The notes under the pieces: generated by a model
Told to the model about the DNA's origin: nothing
The model's database searches: none
What the model saw: only the letters and a program-made list of their open reading frames with translations
Shown here: positions 33,630 through 45,929 of the stretch, in pieces
Numbering within the stretch: the first letter of the stretch is position 1
How the letters are laid out: each line of letters starts with the position of its first letter
Assembly (NCBI GenBank): GCA_028455995.1
Contig: JABELC010000001.1
Coordinates: forward strand, 4,452,501 to 4,516,500
DNA length: 64,000 bases
From: Scleromitrula shiraiana
Lineage: Eukaryota; Ascomycota; Leotiomycetes; Helotiales; Sclerotiniaceae
Direction: 5' to 3'
Position numbers and translations under genes: made by a program

Positions 33630-35634
33630 GCAGACTAGCTTTTAAATTGTTCAAATGTTGATTTGTATCTTGTACTGTAGTTTGTGATGTCACTCATAAC
33701 TTTCATCTCAAAGAACTGTGAAGAGTTCTAGGAATGAACTCTTATATAACTTAGGACCTACATTGAATTTCCCCACAGCATTTAAAGGAATCAAAACCTT
33801 GACAAATATTGCCAATAGAAGATGATCTTTAAACTCTGCATATAGTGAATACTATACAATTGACGCATTCTCTTGTGGAATTTTCAAAGTTTTCAACCTC
33901 ATGACTTCGAAAAGGGCTTCATAGCTTCAAAGTTTCAAAGCATTTTGTCAGAGCTTTAAGACAATATCCAATACATTTTCTCCGCCAATTCCAAAACCGT
34001 TTCATTGTTACGTAACTAGACGTCAGCTCAACATATCCGGGCACCTTATGTAGGTAAGGGATAATATAAGAGATCTTGCAATATACGAAAAGTATGATGA
34101 AAGAAGCTCATCACTATTCGTTATTATGAGGCAAGAGGGCAATTGTCAACCGAAGCATTCATGGATTGGTTAGCCATTCTTCTATTTTTCAATTTTTACT
34201 TGATAAGTTCCTACTTTGGGTTAGTTTAAATAATTCTATTGCCTTTTGCTGTGAAGGGGCTTGCATGATAGTATGAAGTTATTAATAATTGGTACACTTT
34301 AATAACTTTAGTTGCTTCATCTATTTAAAGTAAGTGTAAGATCAAAGAGTTATCACGAGTTATTATGAGTTATTATGAGTTATCACAAGTTATCACGAGT
34401 TATCACGAGTTATCACAAGTTATTACAAGTTATCAAATTCGAAATCTATTAAATATGCTATTAAGAAACCCACGAGTTATTAAATTCGAAATCTATTGCC
34501 AGTGGATATGCTATCAAGGTTTCTTCAGGAAAACTTTTTATAGTACTTCTCTCTCTACCTTCAAGTTTAAAAAAAAATTGATTAAATTTCCAAACATTAT
34601 TGAAGCACGATTTATAAAACTTTGCGGGGAATTGTGGGGTTAGCGCCTTGGTAAGAGAAATGATACATACTCACGTGTTTATTATGATGCATTAGGTAAG
34701 AATATAATATACCCTAGTTCTCTTGGATACTTCCTAATTTGGCTATATCCTCGTAATTCTATTAATACCAACTTTTTCACCGTATTTTCTCCTCTCTGAC
34801 ATTAATAAAGAAAGGGATGAAGGAATTTTGAATTCAAGTTTCTTCCCACTCGTATAGACTCTCCCACTCGTATAGACTCTATATACACATACCGATGCAT
34901 GACTCAAATGTTCCAATTCAAAGTTACTATGAGTTATATATATATATATAATAACAACGACTCTACTTGAGTAAGATCGTAATCATTTATATTTATCTTT
35001 ATCTTTATATTCATCTTTATCTTTATCTTTATATGAATTTCGATCGATCAAGATATCATCAATGTCCTCGACCTCTTCAAATGACCAAGTGGTTTATTTA
35101 GGATTTCTCACGTATCAGAAATAGCCGCCTCAGCCACGACCAATAATACAGTAACCTAATTGCACAATCAAATAATTTTATAGTCTTTAAGGTAGGTGGA
35201 ATAACGTGGGATTATATTTAATACATTATCAGGCCTACTTAATGGCTAATATGGTCTTGTGTTTGGTGAAACCACCAGCAACTAGTGTTGGACAACGCAA
35301 GGCTTATGGGAAAATTAGGGAAAACGTTATCAAATAGGTGGGTTGGCTGGCGCTTGCAATGAAGTTGGCCAGTTATGAGCCCCAAAATCTATAATCATCA
35401 CGAGCGCTTGCGCTTCTATGGCGGATATGTGGTAAATTATCATATCATCATTAACAACAATTCCAACAGGTAGGTCCGCATTTAAAATGACCATTCCCAC
35501 AAGGTCGTTTTGGCCATTAAATTATCATTTCTTCTAGTCATAATTATATTGATACCTGAACCTGTATTGTCTTGGTACATTTTCCTATCTAGTCTGATTT
35601 TCTTTGCAAATATTGATCCAATAATAACGGCAAT
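33630..35634. other. Gene-free divergent intergenic region
   Basis: Lies between the divergent F-box and kinase-like genes. Contains a 10-bp tandem repeat (34348-34432) and a nearby duplicated segment, but no gene that I can support. Confidence 0.5.
34348..34432 (+). repeat. Decamer minisatellite, unit near GAGTTATCAC
   Basis: About eight tandem copies of a 10-bp unit varying as GAGTTATCAC, GAGTTATTAT and AAGTTATCAC. A nearby sequence containing AAATTCGAAATCTATT is then present twice (about 34435 and 34483), indicating a local duplication. Confidence 0.7.
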
Positions 35635-36920
35635 ATGCCTTCGGCCGAGAATCCTAATGTAACACTCATTCATCTAGCATTCCAACTTCAAAATCTTGTT
35701 AAAGCTAGACACAAGAATGCATCGTTCATCGATCCAACTACTTTAAAGCTTATTCGTTCCATCACAGATCCTCATCCCGAAGATAAAGATGCAACAAAAA
35801 CTCCACAATGGGCTGCTTCCAAAGAGGGTGTCCAAAAGAAGGTATCTTCATTTCTAGATGGAGTGATGGGAGATTTGAAAGTAAAGGAATTGGATCTTGA
35901 AGATTCAGATGATGAGGATGACGAAGACTATGAATCATCGGAATCTGAGGAATCAGAAGAAGAAGAAGACGAAGAAGAAGAAGATGATGATGATAGTGAA
36001 GAAGAGCCAGATTCTGTTTATGGCAGTGATTCTTCGGATTCAGATGATGACCACAGCACTCTGGGTAGAATTATTGAGGACGAAGATGAAGATATTGGAG
36101 CCATACCAAAGAAATGTTTAGATGCCAAGCTTGGCGTAGGTATGTTACAGTTCCATTCACCCTAACCACAAACTCAAAACTAACCCTAACAGGAATAATT
36201 CTACACGAAATCTCCGGCCGTAAAGTAGTTAAATATGGCGATAAAGTGGTAAAAACCGGCCGAAACCTCCGCATCAGCGAAGCCGAAGCCATGAAATACA
36301 TCGCCTCCAAAACCAGCATCCCAGTCCCCAAAATCTACGACGCCGAAACCGACGGCAAACTCACAACCATAACCATGGAATACATCGAAGGTGACCGTCT
36401 CGACCGCGTCTGGAACCGCTTCACCGAAGCCACCAAATCCGACATCGCCGCCCAACTAAACGATATGCTGTGCCAGCTTCGCGCATTAAAGGGAAAATAC
36501 ATCGGCGGTATAAACTGCCACAAAGCGATGGACAGTCGCCGGTATGATCTCGAAGGCGGCCCCTTCGAAACAGAGGCTCAATTCAACGATTTCCTACTCT
36601 CAGACGCCTACCCGCAGGTCCCGAAATGTTTCCTGCGGATGGCGGAACATTCGCTGCTTACGAACCACGAGATCGTATTCTCGCATGGGGATTTGGCACC
36701 GAGGAATATCATCGTTAGGGGTGGTAGGGTGGTGGGACTGCTGGATTGGGAAAATGCCGGGTGGTATCCGGAGTATTGGGATTTTGTTAAGACGTTTAAT
36801 GCGTTGGATCAGAGGTGCAATTGGTATGATTATGTGGAGAAGGTGTTTCCGGTGGCGTATGAGCAGGAGTTTATGAATGATCGGTTCATGGGTACTTTGG
36901 TTAGACACGGGCATAGTTAG
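35635..36920 (+). CDS. APH/choline-kinase-like phosphotransferase with long acidic N-terminal extension
   Basis: Exons 35635-36139 and 36193-36920 give 410 aa; the 53-nt intron (GTATGT...AACAG) joins LGVG to IILHEISGRKVV in frame. The C-terminal half, from about residue 169, is an aminoglycoside phosphotransferase-family fold: a nucleotide-binding start (GDKVVKTGRNLRISEAEAMKYI), the hinge-like MEYIEGDRLDRVW, the catalytic HGDLAPRN (His333, Asp335, Asn340) and the metal-binding LLDWENAG (Asp353). So the active-site residues look intact. The N-terminal 168 residues are a separate segment with a short helical start and a long Asp/Glu/Ser tract, many in SDDE or SES contexts suited to casein kinase II. 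Fungi have many APH-like proteins of unknown substrate; the acidic extension is unusual and suggests binding to basic proteins. Substrate unknown. Confidence 0.85.
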
Positions 36921-37119
36921 ATCAGGTGGATTTGTTTCTTGGTGTTTGAGTAAATGGGAGCTTGGGGTAGGGATTGATTGGTGTTGGTTGGCTGGTTTCT
37001 TCCTCTGAACATTATTTAGGCATTTGATAGTAGGAAAATTCGTATTCACTCTTCATTTACGGAAATTTTCATCCGTTCATTCATCCACTCTTCATCCCAG
37101 ACTATCCAAAATATGTCTC

Positions 37120-37621
37120 CAGTTGATTTTTTCCCTCCCACATATCCCTATACTACCAAGTGGCTTTGCGAATTCATGAACTGACTACTCAACCACTCAA
37201 GCCGGAAACCTTCGAGTCGCTAAGATTGGAGTTGGAACTTGGTAAATATACATCAAATTTAAACATCGTTAGACCGCCGAATATCTACTTAGCCTTTGGC
37301 TCGTAGATCTCGCAAAGGTCTTGCGATCTTCAGCCCAGCTAGATGGTTTTGACGCTAGCCTTGATCAATGCTCTGCTCTCGAGTTCCTACCATCGAATAT
37401 TACCTCGTACATTCATGATTTTTCTACAAAACCACCGAAGGAATTTCATGAGTAATACGATATCATCCATATTCAGATATTCAACAATGTTATTAGGGAT
37501 AGTAACCCTCAGCCGGGTGGTTCGACATATGATCAAGATACTCAGTTGGTGGATTTCCAATTTACTTGCCAGAATTTCGTTGGCTAACTCACTAACGCAC
37601 GAAATAGAACCGGGAGATTAA
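37120..37621 (+). pseudogene. Relic of a LaeA/UMTA-type SAM-dependent methyltransferase
   Basis: Decayed copy of a fungal methyltransferase. Recognisable fragments in collinear order are NLRVAKIGVGT (37201-37238, the SAM-binding motif I), then after a probable intron LWLVDLAKVLRSSAQLDGFD and ALEFLPSNITSYIHDFSTKP (37297-37440). These are followed by an in-frame TAA at 37452-37454, then YDIIHIQIFNNVIRDSNPQP, and after a frame change VVRHMIKIL. The segment upstream of motif I is also in another frame. At least one stop and two frame changes make it non-functional as read. The family is normally about 300 aa and acts in regulation of, or within, secondary-metabolite clusters. Confidence 0.65.
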
Positions 37622-38275
37622 CTTCAATGGGGTGCAATTAACTTCTTTTCTCTTGAAATAATCAGTAAAGATCTTTCGGTCTAATCCGCTAGCCAATCCA
37701 ATATATCGCAACTATTGGGAACATCCAAAAAGTCAACTTCCTTGCTTCACAGTTAGTCGCTTTATAGTCACTCTATACACATATCCGTACTTTATGCCGA
37801 CGTAGCTCTCTCAAGGCTGGACTCTCAAACTCAGACAGATATTCTCAGATCTCGGACTTATTCAGAGAGTAGCTTGACTGCGACGGTAAACATCAATTAG
37901 TTTATTTTGAAAGATTTCCTATGTTTGACTTCAGCCTCAACAAGCCGAAAATCTAATATCGGCTATTTTATATCCATTTGAGTAATCTAGTCCCTCAATA
38001 TTGAATGAGATAACTCAATTATTCAGTTATTGAGTGAATGATTATATATTTTGATCGTTTGATAGTAGACTGGACGATAGCTCTTTTAAAACAGTGTGCA
38101 TCTCGTTGACTCCTATCATCTAATACAACCAAGATTGATACTGGACGATATGTCCTTAACCTCAATTCTCCATTTTGCATTCCTACACTATCAAATCCTC
38201 TCCAACATCATAATGTTAATCAATGAGAAACCAAAAGTCGGAATTATCAGAAACTTCTATTCATGTTCCAAATTA
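37622..38275. other. Intergenic region
   Basis: It may contain further decayed sequence of the methyltransferase relic, but I cannot recognise any. No gene seen. Confidence 0.45.
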
Positions 38276-39646
38276 TCAGTGCAAAGTTCCACTTTGAGAT
38301 TGTACACCCCAACCCTTCTTTACTTTAATCTTATCGACTGCCGTCCCCGGCATTGCCATGCTATCGTTCTCGGGTGTCATGGTATGAATACTCTGTTCAT
38401 ACTCTGTAGCTGTACTTGTAATATCATTCCTAGTTGTGCATAACTCTGTGAGTGAATATGGATCATTGATACGCATGAAGTGTCTTGATTTTGCAGATTT
38501 TGTCCCATCGGTACGGCCACGTCCAGTTGATGATAATCTGGGCCAAACCCGCTGAGTGGAATTCTTTGTAGATCGACTTCTTCGTGCACACGTGAATAAT
38601 GCGGTAGAAGACGCTTTTGACGCGATTGGTTGTAGTATGGGGAGACAGGCATTGATCACTCCGAGGGTGGGCTCTAGTAGAGTGCACACGATGTCTGAGA
38701 TATTGTAGGAGACATCGCTGTAGTCTATTCGTTTAATGGAAATCACTCGAAGGACACTAATGATACAAATACTGGAATGAGAAAGTTAGTAGAGCACCAC
38801 TCTCTATGGTTGTATGGTTTGTAAACTTACAAATATCCTAACCCAAAGATTATTGACAATGCTATCTTTTTGGACAATCTCAATTGAAGACCCCATAATA
38901 CTGGCATTGGTAGTGTAACGATGCAAACATCCACCAAAATATTGGCAATACCTGGCCATAAATAAGTGTCTGCTACATTACCGCATTTTCCCTTGATTGA
39001 TTTGTCCCAATTGAATGCCAAAGGACGACAGATGGCGAAATATGTTATGAGTGCACCCAAGCCGTAGAGAATAGTAGCAGCGATCAACACCCACACTGCC
39101 ACTCGGAATCGGCGGGATGGAAACGTTTTCTTATAAAAGTCGAGAATGGATAGCTTTACAAACGTATTGGCCGAAGCCCACAATATCGTAGCCATGAAGA
39201 ATCCCTGCCTTGGTAAGTTTCTAGTCTCGAATACAAAGAATCATCTTTACTGACTCGTTCTAGATTGACGAATTCTTTGGGGCTTAATTTTGAGATGTGT
39301 TGGCCGCTCCCTCCATATATCGTGGCTACATGAACCTCATTAGTGTTCGGTGGTCAATGCCAATGATATTGTTATTGTACTGTAGATGCACATGATATTA
39401 AATCCAATATTAATGGCCTGCATAAATAACGGTTAGAACGGTTGGAATGTAGACATAGGTATTGGATAATGTTACCCCTGCAACTATAGCACAATAATCG
39501 TTGAGAACCAAAGGCGTGCTCTTAATCCTCCGAGCCCAAAGTCGTAAGCTCATAAATGTTACAGTTAAGAGCATAAAAATCACATAAACGCATATAATGG
39601 CAATGGATCTTGATTGTCCGGGTTCAGAAATCGGTGCCATGTTCAC
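38276..39646 (-). CDS. SAT4/rhodopsin-domain integral membrane protein (Pth11-like)
   Basis: Seven-helix membrane protein of the fungal SAT4 (rhodopsin-like) family, related to Pth11-type receptors. Five exons on the minus strand, 39646-39476, 39417-39381, 39325-39255, 39204-38831 and 38771-38276, give 382 aa. Every intron (49-59 nt) is GT-AG and keeps the frame; exon 2 is only 37 nt. Landmarks are IAIICVYVIFMLLTVTFMSL (helix 1) with the following LRLWARR, then YGGSGQHISKLSPKEFVNLE, LWASANTFVKLSILDFYKKTF, CRPLAFNWDKSIKGKCGN, LPMPVLWGLQLRLSKKIALS and IICIISVLRVISIKRIDYSD. All these occur in that order in the family. The last 140 or so residues are a cytosolic Ser/Thr-rich tail. There is no CFEM domain. 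Met at 39640 is an alternative start. The role (nutrient or surface sensing) is inferred only from the family. Confidence 0.85.
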
Positions 39647-42600
39647 TGCTATAGTGAAAAGTCGTTATGTATGGAGACCTATAGTTTTGCAAGATATGAA
39701 ATAAGAATAAAATTTCAAGCTCGATCGAATTCGGATCCAGAAGAGCTGTTCGCTTTCTCTTCGTCGAGAAAAACCAAGCCATTCTTGCCGGAGAATATAT
39801 ACTGATGTACCAAACTACACGTTTTCCTGCCACACAACCACAACTTTCAATACCGGATCTGAGAGTTTCATCACGGGCTGCTGAATTGAAGACATCATTC
39901 GAAGCTTCAATTTAGACTTTAAGTTGAGAAGTGAAGAATTTGTGCGTACATGCGGCGTGAAATGCTACGGTGTAGAATATTGAAAGCATTTCATTCTGAA
40001 TTCCCTTAATGATGTGTATCCGATACTTCTCCAGAAGTTCGCATGATCTATTCTAAAGAGGAAAAGGTACCCGCTTATCGAACAGTAGGGTAGTATTTCG
40101 CGCACGTAACGGCACGCCTCACTTATACTGTACCACACTACTGGTATCAATGTGAAGATGAGATTGGCTGATGCTCGAGGTATGGACTACGTACCTACCT
40201 ATTTGTATCTAGTACATTCTGCTAGCGATCGGGGTCATCGAACACGTTCTTTTCAAAACTATGCAGCTCGGTACAAGAATAGACTTGGGGCTGCCATGGA
40301 ATTCATTGAACGGCGAGTTAGAAACAATCTCGATACACACCTCGCTGTACCATTGGTATTCCTCCTTCCGCCCCGAAGGGAAAAAGCACAAAAAATTCAA
40401 TTCTTATGCATATCAGTGACCATCATCACATAGTGTTGATCTTCGAAAACTTATCATTCAGGTTCGGTCGACACCCTCACAACTCTATACGAGCCACAAG
40501 TGACCACACTGGCATCATGATTTCCAATCGACCACCTATCCGTAATCCGTATCCCTAAAGCATCAGTGACTGCGGCGACTGGAAAGCAAATCTCTCTTAA
40601 CATTGGTAAGGTTGACACACTTGATTTAGAGGAGATTGAACAAATTCAAAGCATGTGTGTGGTATTACATGGTAGATAGCTCCTCCACACGAAGGAATCC
40701 AATTCTAGATACACGAGCACGGCTCTTCAATCACAGCCGCTCATATCCAGTGCCACTTAGACTGGCAATCTTTCTGTCAATCTGCGATGTCCAACTCGAA
40801 CCTTTGAAGCGACTAAATGAAATACATAGGCTATAAAGAAAAGCAGAAAAGAAATTGATTCAGAAAGTACTTGCTAGCCAAATGTGATTGGATGTATCGA
40901 CCGAAAGCTCCTCCTGTATGTTTACTGTTCCTACAATAAGAATTGCGAGAAAGTCTAGACATTTTCGGCATTTCCAGGTTGCAGGTTTGAAGCTCGAAGC
41001 GATTTTTATGACAAACTAATATTAAAATAGTTCAGTGTGCGAACTTTGCCACCCGTTTGCGTGTTGCAGCGGATGTTAGCTCAAATTGCAGGGTTCCTAG
41101 ATGAGCGTATCAGGAAGATTGTTGATACTCGTGCTCATATACATGGCTAGCTGTTTGTATTGCCAGAAGAGAATATATAAATAGCATGAGTTTTGGGGCT
41201 TCCAATGATGTAAAACGCGAAGGAAAATGGTCTCTATGCCTCATTCTCACGGTCGTCTTCGATCCCCAAAGGATGTCGCTGCTTATCTATTAAAAATGGT
41301 AACAGATTAACTCAGACCTCAATTCAATATTCTAAATGTCGATGGGAATAAGTTGGTTGTAAGCGCGGGTAATGAAAGAATGTAATAAATCTAATCATAA
41401 TACTTGAGTCAAAGATTGCTTTCATATCTCCGTGAGTAAAGAGCCATTTTGTGCGAAGCTTGTAAGACGGATCGTTCGAGTGTTCGATAAGATGATTGAT
41501 ATTTAGCAGAATTAGCTTGTGCATATAAGATTACTATCTGATTCTATGCCTCGAAAGTCTTCACAGAATTATCCTTCATTTCGAAGGAGAGTGTATAAGA
41601 CCAAAAACGTTGATAGAAAGGCAGACAAAACAGCTAATGACTGCCTACCCCGTCACAGAGAACTCGCAGATAATATGCACTCACTTGATTCCTGGTTCCA
41701 CCTCATCCAGAAGGGTGTGGGGCATCAAGAAAGATAGCTTGTCTACAATCCGAATCTGTCTTGCCATAAAGTCTACAGGGTGCCCAATCTCTTCGTCTTA
41801 CCACCCCTTTATAATGTATTTTTGGAAGATTTATCACAAGCAATAATACAAACGCAGCTATTAAACTGCACATTTGTTGTTCGCAACATCTACCGTTACT
41901 AATTGGCACTTTCTCGAGGAACAAAAATGGAAATAATATAGCATTATACACCTCCTTTAAACTTTCACATGCATGTATCACTTGAACTTTACAGGAATCT
42001 CTCATCATCATTTACAGATGGCATGCAACTTATACACGGCAATAAGCAGATGGACTATCCGCTGGAATCATGATTAAAGATCTGCCAATGAAGTTACAAA
42101 GGAGATTGCAATCTCGTAGCTGCACTGATGGACCGGCTCAATAGTGCCCCTCAGATGCGACTAGAATGGTTCGCCCCGCACAACTTTGATAAATATCTGG
42201 GACATGTTGCATTTCAACCACATGATTCAGCATTCTTGTTTTCTATTTGGTGGAGGTAGGTGTGTAGCCATGCCGGAAAATCATATTCTGCAGGGATAAA
42301 ATTGTTGGACTGGTGTTGACGGAATTACAGTACCGGAAGAATAACATCATGTTATCGACCCACATAGTATTTGTTATTGCCTTGTCAAGGGGTTCGCGGG
42401 ATTAGCAAACAATATTACTACCAGCTATCTATTCTGTTAATTCGTAGTATTGATAATGATACGAAGTTGTAGAACCTATACAATCGTATTTACAAACTTG
42501 CAAGATTTGAAAGTATCTACCTAGGTAAGCTATCAAAGTGTACGCAAAGGCACATTCGCAGGTAGGGATGCATATTGCGCCACTAGAACTAATGTGACCC

Positions 42601-42785
42601 TCTTCAAACTTAATGTAACGTACCGGGATAGTTTCCTATTCTATAACGTTGTACCGAAAATTACCACATCAGATACACACGCGGATATAACTCATATCTG
42701 CTACTATACTCTGAATTGGTAAGTGGAGGAACTAATCTGTTGACTCTCTTCATCCATCAATGTTCTTTCACATTGTTTCGAAATC
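39647..42785. other. Three-kb gene-free interval
   Basis: Between the divergent SAT4-type gene and the P450. Open frames of 60-100 codons occur, and stretches such as 40562-40677 and 42090-42270 read openly without ATG, but none shows a family motif. Possibly decayed genes. Confidence 0.45.
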
Positions 42786-44947
42786 ATGGTCATCACAATG
42801 TATTCATTTCTCAATTGTTTTATCAATCTCTTTCCATATACACTTCTAGCCATTGGCTGCGCTGCTGGTGTAGCTTCCCATGTTGGATTCTTCATTAGAG
42901 GAGAGCATCACATGCAAGCTCCGATCATTGCCAGAGTGTATCTTGGTCTTATAGTACTTGCATCAATTTATGTATGTCGCTTACTTGGAACCTCCCAAGG
43001 CCTCCATTCAGTTAGTATTGTTGCGAGTGCCTATTTTGCATCTTTGATGACTAGTATTGTCATATACCGGAAAGCATTCCATCCACTTCGAAACTTTCCA
43101 GGGCCACCTCTTGCGGGTGTGTCCAAGATCTGGCATGTCTTTCAAGTGTTGGACTCTCAAAATCATATCTTCTTGGATAAATTACACGACAAATATGGTC
43201 AGTTCGTACGCACCGGTATGTTTATCTAGAAATCCCCAGATATTTCCTTCGAACACTAATTTCGATTTATTAGGGCCAACGGAGCTTACAATATTCTGCC
43301 CTGAGGTTTTCAAAGTTGTTGATGGCCCAGGAAATAATTGCAAAAAATCAGTTTGGTATGATGTTCTACTCCCATTAACTGCTTTGAATACAACCCGAGA
43401 TAAATCAGAACATGATCTACGCCGTCGAGTCTGGAATACTGGCTTTACAAAGAAAGGTCCGTATATCGCAACGCAACAAAAAATCTCTCCTCAAACATAG
43501 CAAATACTAACATCTTTATGATACAAAAAGCTCTTGCATGTTATGAGGACTGTGTGAAAAGCTACTGTCTTCAGCTCGAAAAACACATAGCTGCCACCGC
43601 AGGTCAGCCAGTAGAGGTATCAAAATGGTTCTACTTTCTAACATTCGACGTCATGGGAGATTTTGCATTTGCCAGATCCTTTGAAATGCTCAAAAACGAG
43701 AGATGGCATTATGCGGTGCTCATGCTGCGAAGAGCTCTTACTTTGATAGGACCTTTGAGTCCGGTGCCATGGTTGATTCAATTAGCGTTTAGTATTCCTA
43801 TCATACCAGCAGTTAAGAATTGGAGCACCATGGTCCAATGGTGTTCCGACCGCATGGGAGAACGCATCAATGTAAGACAATCTAAGAATACAATTCAACC
43901 TTTCTACTCTGCTTACTAATTGTATGAAAATAGACTAAAGTTGATAAACCGGATGTATGTATTTTAAAACAACATTAGCCGTGTAATATATCTGACTCAT
44001 TGTACTCATTTGAACGATAGATATCTTCCTACTTAATTACCGCTTCCAAAAAGAAAGATAACATCTACGAAAATAGGCTGCTGTTAGATGGAGATTCAGT
44101 AACCATGATATCAGCAGGAAGGTACTACCAATTCCTTGACAAGCCCAAAGCAAAACCACGGAATCTTGAATACTAAAAAATATTAGCGATACGGTGGCAT
44201 CAACATTAATATATCTGTTCTACCGGCTTGCGCAAAATCCATCACACATACAAATACTACGAGACGAATCTAAGGGTAGCGACATCTTTGATACCAAAGT
44301 ACTCCAATCCCTAAACCATCTTAATGGAGTCATCAATGAGATTCTTCGACTTCATCCATCGGTTCCTACAGGTGGATATCGCGAGACTCCCCCAGAAGGC
44401 GTAATGGTTGCTGGACGATATATACCCGGAAACATCACAATTGTGGCACCACGATACACTATTGGACGCTGTAAGATATATTTATCTCATTGTATACTGA
44501 TATTACCGTCCTCGCCTCCACTTATTCTCCACATGCTCTCTACAACTGCTTATCTTGCACTTTTTTCTTCTACATCAACTATCTCCCTTACCCCCTCATT
44601 CATCCCCATCATCAAACTAATACTCACCTCTTCCCTCAGTACCAACTTCCTTCGTCCAGCCCAACGATTTCATACCCTCCCGTTGGTACTCCACTTCTCC
44701 CTCCCAACCTCCATTAATCCTCGACCACCGAGCTTTCAACCCCTTTTCCATCGGTCGCTACGCCTGCGTCGGTAAAGATCTCGCAATGGCTGAACTACGC
44801 TTCGTGACTACACTACTCATATCTCGATATGATGTTTCGTTTGCTTCAGCCGAGAACGCGGATAAGTGTTGGATGGATATGCGGGACAATTTTACGGCGG
44901 CACCAGGGAAGTTGGAGTTAATTTTTACGCCTCGTTTGGATGACTGA
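42786..44947 (+). CDS. Cytochrome P450 monooxygenase, membrane-anchored
   Basis: Haem-thiolate monooxygenase of the endoplasmic reticulum. Seven exons, 42786-43215, 43274-43456, 43531-43871, 43934-43954, 44021-44121, 44187-44470 and 44640-44947, give 555 aa. All junctions are GT-AG and in frame; exon 4 is only 21 nt. The N-terminus has three hydrophobic helices and HVGFFIRGEHHMQAP, typical of a fungal P450 group that includes tryprostatin B 6-hydroxylase-like enzymes. Then come the Pro-rich hinge (FPGPPLAG), the I-helix AGSDT (about 357-361), the ExxR motif Glu410-Arg413 (NEILRLHP), FIPSRW and the haem loop FSIGRYACVG with the cysteine ligand at residue 496. All key residues are present, so the gene looks intact. 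The substrate is unknown. Its neighbours are a decayed methyltransferase, a SAT4 protein and a small secreted protein. Confidence 0.9.
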
Positions 44948-45486
44948 ACCTAAGCTAGAGGATTTGATCATGTTGTTTGAGTTTTAGTATTTAATCACAA
45001 TGGACTTGAATACTTGGAATTATGTCTATCTAATTCAATGCTGTGGAATCAAGAAATTGTACAGTTCAGTTTGATATGGATCGATCGAAGCATATAATTG
45101 TTTGCTATAAGCAGAACAATAGTACTGTTTAATTCAAACTTGAGCAATCAGATTATTTTGTTGCCCAGATAAACTTGAAGGATCGAAATTTAACCTGTAT
45201 AGTATACCTAGGTATTGTTTTTACGAATGATTGCACCCTTGGCAGAGAAACATGCATGACCAGTTTACTGTGGCACTAGCTCCAAAACCTTTCATGCTAA
45301 ATATCAATATGCTTTGACTTCGAAACTCTAACATTCATATTGATCTTCATCTAGCATATAAGATTTAATGAGCGAGAAAGATGAATCATATTAAAGCAAA
45401 ACGATATACCATTCTACACACCCCAACAACAAAGCCCAATCTCCCCATCCGCCTTACCCACCATCACAACCAAATGTGTTTACTAC
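44948..45486. other. Convergent intergenic region
   Basis: 3' flanks of the P450 (+) and of the small secreted protein gene (-). No other feature seen. Confidence 0.55.
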
Positions 45487-45926
45487 CTAACAATCGACCT
45501 GAATACCCGAAACCGCATCATCAGCATTACCTATACAAACAGGAAACTCCTTCCCCGCAGTCCCCAACTCGACCGGACTATCCAACCCATCGATAATAAG
45601 AACCGCTCCCGAAGAGCAAAAAGCCCACACGGCACATTCACCGACTGCATAGTTGATGAAGACGGATTGCGTCTTGAGTGTATCGAGGTCACTTAAGGTG
45701 GAGTGGCCATCTTGGACAACGTCCCATGCACCGCCTGTGGATCCGGCGGGGGCGAGTGAGCCTTTGGTGCTGGCTTCAACGGCTGGGGGGGGGTTATGTT
45801 AGTATTTTGATGGGGTGGGATTTGATTGATGGTGGTATTGGAGATGTGGAAGTGTCTTGACATACCAAGTGCAGGCAATACGACAGATGCGAGAAGAGAG
45901 AAGATTTGATATTTCGTTTTGGATGT
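45487..45926 (-). pseudogene. Small secreted protein gene lacking an in-frame ATG
   Basis: On the minus strand, exons about 45926-45866 and 45782-45487 (83-nt intron GTATGT...CCCCAG) encode about 118 residues. They start with a signal-peptide-like stretch, KTKYQIFSLLASVVLPALA, then a mature part with three or four cysteines (GECAVWAFCSSG, FPVCIGN, QVDC at the end). The frame is closed upstream by TAA at 45929-45927, only a few codons before the signal peptide, and no ATG lies between. No AG occurs there that could serve as a splice acceptor. So the start codon is lost, or translation begins at a non-AUG codon such as ACG at 45917-45915. It is written as a pseudogene for that reason; the rest of the frame looks under constraint. 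Function unknown. Confidence 0.55.
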
Positions 45927-45929
45927 TTA

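Noticed and set aside
40562..40677. Open stretch reading ASVTAATGKQISLNIGKVDT
   Set aside because: Looks protein-like but lacks a start, splice context or a family I recognise.
42090..42270. Open stretch including MDRLNSAPQMRLEWFAPHNF
   Set aside because: About 50 codons with no recognisable domain or flanking exons; could be chance.
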